Assembly (NCBI GenBank): GCA_027036915.1
Contig: JALWCD010000094.1
Span: forward strand, 1-10,808
Length of the DNA: 10,808 nucleotides
Source of the DNA: Thermodesulfatator sp.
GTDB lineage: Bacteria > Desulfobacterota > Thermodesulfobacteria > Thermodesulfobacteriales > Thermodesulfobacteriaceae
Reading direction: 5' to 3'
Below the pieces are notes generated by a model. It searched no databases and had not been told where the DNA came from. It worked only from the letters and a program-made list of their open reading frames with translations. Numbering within the stretch: the first letter of the stretch is position 1; every line of letters starts with the position of its first letter. Positions 5,901 to 10,808 of the stretch are shown here, piece after piece. A program made the translations under genes and the position numbers.

Positions 5901-6543
5901 TTCTGGCCCTCGTGGCCCTCTGGTGTGCCCGTCTCAGAGGTTCGGGAAGACGATACCCCCGGCAGGCCTCAAGAACCAGGTCTACCGCCTCTTCCACCGT
6001 AAGACCGTACCCCGGGGAGACGTAAACCGGTTTTACCCCCCGCCTGGTCCTCACGGCGTATCCCACCACCTCTCGCCCGAGAAAGATGGGCGACCGGTCC
6101 CCGGGCCTTTCCCCGGGAGGCTCAAAGTCTCTGAGCAGGGGTTTTTTGGCACACCCTATGGTGGGGCGTCTGAGCTCCACCCCCAGATGGACCGCCAGGC
6201 CGCATTTCCGGGGATGTGCCAGCCCCTGACCATCCACGAAGATGAGATCCGGTTGCCGGCGCAAGCGTTTCAGGACCTCCTTTATAAGGGGAACCTCTCG
6301 GAAAGAGAGATAGCCCGGAAGATAGGGGAAGCTCACCGGAAGCTCAAGGGTCTTTTCTTCCAGGACCTCAAGTCCCGGCCAGCTCAGGACCACCACCGCG
6401 GGATACGCCCGGGCCCCTCCGGGCTCGTAGGCCACGTCCACCCCGGCCACCGTCCCGGGCCGGCGTCCCAGCGGGCCGTAAAAGGCCTGACGGGCTAGTT
6501 CCTCCTGAAGCTCCCGAAGCCGATGAAGTTCCGGGACGGCCAT
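5893..6543 (-). CDS. nfi: Endonuclease V (deoxyinosine 3' endonuclease)
   Basis: A 216-residue enzyme that nicks DNA at the second phosphodiester bond 3' of hypoxanthine, starting repair of deaminated adenine. All family signatures are visible: GVDVAY with D36, FPYLPG at 72-77 with the wedge Tyr Y74, FRE with E83, VDGQGLAHPR with D104, and IGCAKKP with K133. These align by constant offset with Thermotoga D43, Y80, E89, D110 and K139 as I recall them. The SPGYGLT segment at 176-182 is also typical. It should act on chromosomal DNA, and a high growth temperature would raise its substrate load (inference). The ATG lies 3 nt beyond the mpl stop (TAGGAGATG), and its 3' end overlaps ispD by 8 nt, placing it inside one operon. 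Confidence 0.95.
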   Translation of the reverse strand: MAVPELHRLRELQEELARQAFYGPLGRRPGTVAGVDVAYEPGGARAYPAVVVLSWPGLEVLEEKTLELPVSFPYLPGYLSFREVPLIKEVLKRLRRQPDLIFVDGQGLAHPRKCGLAVHLGVELRRPTIGCAKKPLLRDFEPPGERPGDRSPIFLGREVVGYAVRTRRGVKPVYVSPGYGLTVEEAVDLVLEACRGYRLPEPLRRAHQRATRARNG

Positions 6544-6546
6544 CTC

Positions 6547-7944
6547 CTAGAGTCCCCGTTCCTTCAGAGCCGAAATGAGCTTGGCGTAGATCTTCCCGAA
6601 AGAGGCGCTCGACATGAAAAGGATCAGATCCCCCGGAGCGGCCTCGGCGGCCATCGACTCCGCCAGATTCTCGTTCCCCACTTCACAGACCGTCCCCTTT
6701 CCGGAGACCTCCCGGGACAGAGCCGCAAGATCGAGCCTTTCCTCCTCCGGAATCTTATCCAGCCCCGGAGGGATTTTGAGCCACACCCGATCGGCCCCGG
6801 AGAGGACCTGCGCATAGGCCGCGGCAAAAACCTTCCGGCGGCTGGTATTGGTCCGGGGTTCAAAACAGAGAAGGACTCGAGAGGGGCGAAAAGCGGCCCT
6901 GAGGGCCGAAAGCGTCACCCCCACCGCCGTAGGATGATGAGCGAAATCGTCTATCACCAGGACCCTGTCCCGATAAAGGACCTCCTGACGTCGGGCCACC
7001 CCGGGAAAATTCGAGAGGGCTTCGCGGAGGCGTTCGGCCTCAAAGCCCAGCTCCCGCAGAAGGGCCCATACCCCCAGGGCGTTGAGGGCGTTGTGTTCCC
7101 CGAAAAGGGGAATATGAAAGGAGAACGGGCCTTCCGGGCTTCTGAGCCTTACGGTGGTGCCCTGGGGGGAAAATACCGCCTTTTCCAGGCGATAGGTGCT
7201 TTCCGGACTCCGGCCGTAGGAAATCTTCCAGGCGGAGGTTCTTTCGGCCACTTCTCTGGCTCCGGGATCATCCGCACAGAAGATAAGAAGGCCCTCCCGG
7301 GGCAGAAGGCTCACGAACCTCTCAAAGGCCTCCCGAAGGCTTTCATAATCCGGATAAATGTCCGCATGGTCATATTCCACCGAGGTAAGGATGGCGGCCC
7401 AGGGCCGGTAATGCCAGAACTTGGGACTTTTGTCGAAAAAGGCCGTGTCGTATTCATCTCCTTCGAGGACCACAAAGTCCCCTCTCCCCCAGCCGAAATT
7501 GCGTCCCCGGTCCCGTAGAAGCCCTCCCAGGAGATAAGCGGGCTCGGCCCCCAGACCTTCCAGGGCATGAGCCAGCAGGGCGGAGGTGGTGGTTTTGCCA
7601 TGGGTTCCGGCCACCACCAGAGATTTACGGCCGGGGAGTATCCATTCGGAAAGGGCCGAAGGCAAAGAGTAGAGAGGCAGCCCCAGGGCTCTGGCCTTCC
7701 GGACCTCGGGATTGTCCGCCCGCACGGCGTTCCCCACCACCACGGCTGCGGGAGAAAGTCTCTCCAGATTCCCGGGACGGTAACCGATCAGGGGCTCGAT
7801 ACCCAGGGCCCTTAACACCTGGCTGGCCGGGGGATAAGGCGGGGAGCCCTCGCTTCCCGTGACCTCAAAGCCCCGGGCCTTCAGAAGCCCGGCCAGGGCC
7901 GTCATGCCGATCCCGCCTATGCCGATGATATGGATCCGGGACAT
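6547..7944 (-). CDS. mpl: UDP-N-acetylmuramate:L-alanyl-gamma-D-glutamyl-meso-diaminopimelate ligase
   Basis: A 465-residue Mur ligase of murein recycling: it uses ATP to join the recovered tripeptide (L-Ala-D-Glu-mDAP) to UDP-MurNAc in the cytoplasm. Motifs: N-terminal UDP-binding IHIIGIGGIGM (4-14), TGS at 29-31, P-loop GTHGKTTT (113-120), GDEYDTAFFDK (162-172), EYDHADI (190-196), FGEHN (281-285), DDFAHHPT (332-339) and EPRTNT (362-367). EYDTAFFDK plus KFWHY marks it as Mpl rather than MurC, which usually has a DESD-type segment there. The ATG at 7942-7944 shares one base with the HDOD stop (TAATG). AGGAG lies 4 nt upstream, so translation is coupled; the frame stays open 39 codons further, but that sequence does not look like a Mur ligase and lies inside the HDOD gene. 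Confidence 0.94.
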   Translation of the reverse strand: MSRIHIIGIGGIGMTALAGLLKARGFEVTGSEGSPPYPPASQVLRALGIEPLIGYRPGNLERLSPAAVVVGNAVRADNPEVRKARALGLPLYSLPSALSEWILPGRKSLVVAGTHGKTTTSALLAHALEGLGAEPAYLLGGLLRDRGRNFGWGRGDFVVLEGDEYDTAFFDKSPKFWHYRPWAAILTSVEYDHADIYPDYESLREAFERFVSLLPREGLLIFCADDPGAREVAERTSAWKISYGRSPESTYRLEKAVFSPQGTTVRLRSPEGPFSFHIPLFGEHNALNALGVWALLRELGFEAERLREALSNFPGVARRQEVLYRDRVLVIDDFAHHPTAVGVTLSALRAAFRPSRVLLCFEPRTNTSRRKVFAAAYAQVLSGADRVWLKIPPGLDKIPEEERLDLAALSREVSGKGTVCEVGNENLAESMAAEAAPGDLILFMSSASFGKIYAKLISALKERGL

Positions 7945-9185
7945 TAAGCTCCTATGGTAAAGGCCTGATGGGCAAAGGCAAGGGCCTCGGCATAGATTTC
8001 CGGAAGAGAATTTTCGGTCGGAAGCCCCAGCCGGGGCAGCAACCTCTTCAGGGTTTCCCATTGTCCGCTCTCGTAAGCCCGGATCACTTCCAGCAGAGAG
8101 GTAAAGGGACCGGGCCGGCCAAGGAGGGCCGCTTTCACCTCCTCGTCCAGAGGAAGGTCCCGCAGTACGGTATGCATGGGCTGATCCAGCATGGCTTCCA
8201 GAAGGGAAAACAACCCCACGATGAAGGCGTCCTCGCTTCTTTCACCCAGGCCCGTCCGCTGGGCCAGAAGTTCCATGAACCGGGCGCGCACCATGGAATT
8301 AATGATAAGTTCCGGGGGACGATCCGCGGCCATGAGATGCAGGGCCACCAGGGAGGCCCACTTTCGCAGCCCCTGATAACCCAGAAGAACCGCCGCGTGC
8401 CGGATGGAATTTATTTTGGAGACAAAACCGAAAAAGGCCGAATTGATATACTTTAGAAGTTTGAGGGCCAGGGCGGGATCGGAATTGATGACCTTGATCA
8501 CTTCCTCCAGTTTGTCCTGAGCGGAATAGAGAAACTTGATCAGGCGAAGGTAGTGGGCCTTGACCACCGGAATCTCCTGAGTGGAAAGCACCTTGGGACG
8601 CGCAAAGAAAAAGCCCTGAAAATATTTGAACCCCAGGGCTCTGGCCCTCTCGAGTTCTTCCTGGGTCTCCACCTTCTCCGCCACCAGCCAGAAATCTCCC
8701 TTAAGTTCCTGACTCAAGTGCTCTATCTCCTCCGGAGGAGTGGCCTGAAAATCTATCTTCACGTAATCGGCGTAAGGCAGAAGAGAGACCAGGGGAGAAT
8801 GGGCCCTGAAATCGTCAAGGGCTATGGCATAGCCTTTCTTCTTGAGATTTCTCAAAATGGGAAGCAGTTCCTGCGGTGCGGAAATTCGTTCCAGGATCTC
8901 GATAACCAGCTTCTGAGGGCTGAAAAGATAAGGGATACCCGCTCGCAGGAGGTTGGCCGTGAAGTTCACAAAGACTTTTCGTCCGAAGGCAATATTTTCC
9001 AGACCGAAATGGAGAAAAGCGTGTACCAGGACCCGCTTGGAGGCCAGGTCTTCCTTGTGATCCTCGGGAACAAAGTAGTTTTCCAGATTCTCCCGGTAAA
9101 GCAATTCGTAGGCGTGTGTACGCCCCTTACGATCCAGAATGGGTTGGCGGGCTACATAAACCCGTTGAAAACTAAGAGCATTCAT
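7944..9185 (-). CDS. EAL-HDOD signalling protein, EAL half probably catalytically inactive
   Basis: A 413-residue cytoplasmic protein of the YuxH-like group. Residues about 7-200 form an EAL-type barrel: YVARQPI start, YELLYR (26-31) in place of YEALLR, VNFT (73-76), VIEILE (94-99), LDDF (123-126), VKID (142-145), AEKVET (169-174), and QGFFFARP (190-197). The active-site stretch after LDDF is RAHSP instead of GTGYS, so c-di-GMP hydrolysis is unlikely. Residues about 203-390 form an HDOD domain (INSDPALALKLLKYINSA, then IRHAAVLLGYQGLRKW), a non-catalytic HD-like fold seen in bacterial signalling proteins. It probably works by protein binding; partners are unknown. It is the first gene of the minus operon and is coupled to mpl by a TAATG overlap. 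The chosen ATG begins the family-typical N-terminus 62 bp from divergent ispF; its Shine-Dalgarno is weak. Confidence 0.9.
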   Translation of the reverse strand: MNALSFQRVYVARQPILDRKGRTHAYELLYRENLENYFVPEDHKEDLASKRVLVHAFLHFGLENIAFGRKVFVNFTANLLRAGIPYLFSPQKLVIEILERISAPQELLPILRNLKKKGYAIALDDFRAHSPLVSLLPYADYVKIDFQATPPEEIEHLSQELKGDFWLVAEKVETQEELERARALGFKYFQGFFFARPKVLSTQEIPVVKAHYLRLIKFLYSAQDKLEEVIKVINSDPALALKLLKYINSAFFGFVSKINSIRHAAVLLGYQGLRKWASLVALHLMAADRPPELIINSMVRARFMELLAQRTGLGERSEDAFIVGLFSLLEAMLDQPMHTVLRDLPLDEEVKAALLGRPGPFTSLLEVIRAYESGQWETLKRLLPRLGLPTENSLPEIYAEALAFAHQAFTIGA

Positions 9186-9208
9186 TCATCTCGCTCACGT
9201 GCTATAGT
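9181..9208 (+). promoter_or_regulatory. Weak candidate promoter for ispF-uvrC
   Basis: TATAGT at 9203-9208 matches the -10 consensus at five of six positions. The only -35 at a fair distance is TTCATT (9181-9186, 16-bp spacer), which is poor. AATAAT at 9214-9219 is an alternative -10 without a good -35. The AT-rich 62-bp gap must hold both divergent promoters, so some element here is likely, but the exact one is uncertain. Confidence 0.22.
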
Positions 9209-9211
9209 TAA

Positions 9212-9240
9212 AGAATAATTAAATTTGGTTTCAGAAGCAA
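9212..9240 (-). promoter_or_regulatory. Candidate sigma70 promoter for the HDOD-mpl-nfi-ispD operon
   Basis: On the minus strand, TTGCTT (complement of 9235-9240) and TATTCT (complement of 9212-9217) are separated by exactly 17 bp, each matching consensus at four of six positions. The HDOD ATG follows 26 nt below the -10. This is the only sizeable gap upstream of the four-gene operon, so it is the most likely start of its transcript. It would overlap any ispF promoter, which could link the two divergent units. Confidence 0.38.
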
Positions 9241-9247
9241 GAAACAC

Positions 9248-9724
9248 ATGCGCACCGGTCTGGGCTTCGATCTTCACCGCCTGGTCGAGGGACGAAGGCT
9301 TGTGCTTTGCGGCCTGGAGATCCCTTTCGAAAAGGGGCTCCTGGGGCATTCGGATGCGGACGTGGCCCTGCACGCCTTAACCGATGCCATTCTGGGAGCC
9401 GCCGGACTTCCGGATCTGGGCTCACTCTTTCCGGACACCGATCCGCGTTTTAAGGACGCCCCCAGCTCGCTCTTTCTCCGGGAGGCCCTCCGCCTGATCT
9501 CCGAGAAGGGGCTTTCAGTCCATCAGGTGGATCTGGTGCTGATCCTTGACCAACCCAAACTCGCCCCTTATCGGGAAAAATTACGGGAGAACCTGGCCCG
9601 TCTCCTGGGAATCCCCCCGGACCGGGTGGGTCTTAAGGCCAAGACCACCGAGGGGCTGGGCTTCGCGGGCGGCGAGGCCGTGGCCGCCTGGGCGGTGGCC
9701 GTACTGGCGGAAGATGGAGCTTAG
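9248..9724 (+). CDS. ispF: 2-C-methyl-D-erythritol 2,4-cyclodiphosphate synthase
   Basis: A 158-residue MEP-pathway enzyme, normally a homotrimer with an active site at each subunit interface. It cyclises CDP-methylerythritol 2-phosphate, releasing CMP. The divalent metal ligands D8, H10 (GFDLH) and H42 stand at the E. coli positions. The loop GHSDADVALHALTDAILGA covers 33-51, FPDTD is at 61-65, and the CDP-binding KAKTTEGLGF at 130-139. The length is normal and no residue is missing. The ATG starts the conserved N-terminus; the ribosome binding site is weak. Its last 11 nt overlap the start of uvrC, so the two are co-translated. It supplies the step two after IspD, which is encoded in the divergent operon. 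Confidence 0.96.
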   Translation: MRTGLGFDLHRLVEGRRLVLCGLEIPFEKGLLGHSDADVALHALTDAILGAAGLPDLGSLFPDTDPRFKDAPSSLFLREALRLISEKGLSVHQVDLVLILDQPKLAPYREKLRENLARLLGIPPDRVGLKAKTTEGLGFAGGEAVAAWAVAVLAEDGA

Positions 9725-10808
9725 CCCGGAAAGAATTCGCGGAATACCCGAGGCCCCGGGGGTGTATATCTTCCGGGACGGACGGGGGGCCGTACTTTAC
9801 GTGGGCAAGGCCAAGAATCTGCGACGGCGCCTGGCCTCCTATCTCACACCGGCCACCCCCAAGATCCGCAATCTTATCGCCCGGGCCGAGAAGCTCGAGA
9901 CCCTTATCACACGCAACGAAAAGGAAGCCCTGATCCTGGAGGCCAACCTTATCAAAAAACATCGCCCCCGCTACAATGTCCTCCTCCGGGACGACAAGGC
10001 CTATCCCCTGATCAGGATTTCACTGGCGGATAAGTTTCCGCGGCTTACCGTGGTGCGGCGCAAGCGTCGGGGGGATCGAGCCCTATACTTCGGCCCCTAC
10101 CCTTCCGCCGGAGCCGTACGGGAGACGGTCAAGATCCTCACGCGATTTTTCCCCCTGCGCCGATGCACGAACGCCGAAATGCGCCGGCGCACCCGGCCCT
10201 GTCTTTATCATCAGATCGGTAAGTGTCCGGCCCCCTGTGTGGGACTGATCAGCCCCGAGAGCTATCAGCGGATCGTGGATCAGGCGGTGGCCTTTCTGGA
10301 AGGACGGGGAGAGGCCCTCCTCCGGAAACTTCGGGAAGAGATGGAGGCCGCCGCCGAAAGACTCGAATTCGAGCGGGCCGCCAGACTGCGAGACCGCCTT
10401 CGGGCCCTGGAAAAGATCCTGGAGGCTCAGGCGGTGGTCCTCCCCGAGGAAAGGGATCTGGATCTCTTCGCCCTGGCCCGCCAAGGCGAGTTCGTCTCCG
10501 GAGCCGTGCTTTTCATAAGGAAAGGAAAACTCCTGGGCTACAAGCTCTTTCACCTCCGAGGGGTTCCCGAGGAAGACCCCTGGGCCCCCCTTCTCGAGCA
10601 GTTTTACGACGAGGGCAAGCTCATCCCGGAAACCGTGGTCCTGCCCGAGGAACCGGAGGAAAAGGAGCTTCTTGAAGATTGGCTCAGCGATCTGCGCGGG
10701 GAGGCGGTAAAAATTGCAAGACCGGAGGGCGAGGCCCTCCAGGGACTTTATGAAACCGCCCTTCGCAACGCCAGGGAAGCCCTGCGCTCGAGGCTCAGAG
10801 GGGAGCGG
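9714..10808 (+). CDS. uvrC: UvrABC excinuclease subunit C, N-terminal part (cut by window end)
   Basis: The frame is open for 365 codons to the last base of the window, so the gene is 3'-truncated here only by the boundary. UvrC makes both incisions in nucleotide excision repair with UvrB. The GIY-YIG nuclease domain (3' incision) covers about 14-93: GVYIF, LYVGKAKNLRRRL with Y29 to R37, E76 in ALILEANLIK, and YNVLLRDDKAYP. Four cysteines C151, C163, C171 and C175 have the 12-8-4 spacing of the E. coli iron-sulfur ligands (C154, C166, C174, C178). A UVR motif for UvrB binding spans about 206-235 (LEFERAARLRDRL). The start of the RNase H-like 5' nuclease region follows; its catalytic residues and the C-terminal HhH lie beyond the window. 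The ATG is inside the ispF end, an 11-nt overlap. Confidence 0.95.
   Translation, partial: MELSPERIRGIPEAPGVYIFRDGRGAVLYVGKAKNLRRRLASYLTPATPKIRNLIARAEKLETLITRNEKEALILEANLIKKHRPRYNVLLRDDKAYPLIRISLADKFPRLTVVRRKRRGDRALYFGPYPSAGAVRETVKILTRFFPLRRCTNAEMRRRTRPCLYHQIGKCPAPCVGLISPESYQRIVDQAVAFLEGRGEALLRKLREEMEAAAERLEFERAARLRDRLRALEKILEAQAVVLPEERDLDLFALARQGEFVSGAVLFIRKGKLLGYKLFHLRGVPEEDPWAPLLEQFYDEGKLIPETVVLPEEPEEKELLEDWLSDLRGEAVKIARPEGEALQGLYETALRNAREALRSRLRGER

Noticed and set aside
5797..6498. A 233-codon plus-strand frame opposite nfi and ispD
   Set aside because: Antisense to two genes whose full catalytic motif sets are visible.
6523..7518. A 331-codon plus-strand frame opposite mpl
   Set aside because: It is the mirror of a conserved Mur ligase, with unlikely composition and no start signals.
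7945..8061. A longer start for mpl, 39 codons upstream
   Set aside because: The extension is Cys/Gly/Pro-rich, lies wholly inside the HDOD gene, and Mpl proteins begin at the IHIIG strand. A good ribosome binding site precedes the inner ATG.

Overview
The window looks like the chromosome of a Gram-negative, fairly GC-rich bacterium. The protein set (OprI/Lpp-like lipoprotein, Mpl muropeptide ligase, L,D-transpeptidase, MEP-pathway IspD and IspF, EAL-HDOD protein) and its compact packing suggest a thermophilic member of the Thermodesulfobacteriota/Desulfobacterota. That placement is an inference from protein style only; no rRNA is present. The region is almost completely coding, with no RNA genes, insertion sequences, CRISPR arrays or prophage genes seen.

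Layout. (1) 3-899 (+) is a DMT/EamA permease, convergent with the next block. (2) 1561-3897 (-) is one 778-residue protein joining a CysM-type cysteine synthase to a complete cysteinyl-tRNA synthetase-like module. An endonuclease III/MagIII-like DNA glycosylase (909-1568, -) overlaps its 3' end by 8 nt. (3) Divergent from the fusion, only 17 bp away, is a secreted LysM plus YkuD L,D-transpeptidase (3915-4814, +). Facing it is a small alanine-zipper lipoprotein (4834-5166, -) that ends in Lys like Lpp/OprI. (4) 5208-9185 (-) is a tightly packed operon in the order EAL-HDOD signalling protein, mpl, nfi (endonuclease V), ispD, with junctions of 1 nt overlap, 3 nt gap and 8 nt overlap. The lipoprotein follows ispD but has its own promoter and strong ribosome binding site. 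(5) Divergent from the HDOD gene across 62 bp are ispF (9248-9724, +) and uvrC (from 9714, cut by the window end), overlapping by 11 nt.

Themes. Cell-envelope maintenance: Mpl recycles murein tripeptide, the L,D-transpeptidase modifies or anchors to murein, and the lipoprotein is a plausible anchoring substrate. DNA repair: endonuclease V for deaminated adenine, a MagIII-like glycosylase, and UvrC. Isoprenoid precursors: IspD and IspF. Cysteine: synthesis and activation in one polypeptide.

The most unusual item is the CysM-CysRS fusion. Its synthetase half keeps the zinc ligands but departs from consensus in both ATP-binding signatures (HLGL for HIGH, KMSVS for KMSKS). It could be the cell's cysteine-charging enzyme with a built-in cysteine supply, or a CysRS paralogue with another acceptor.
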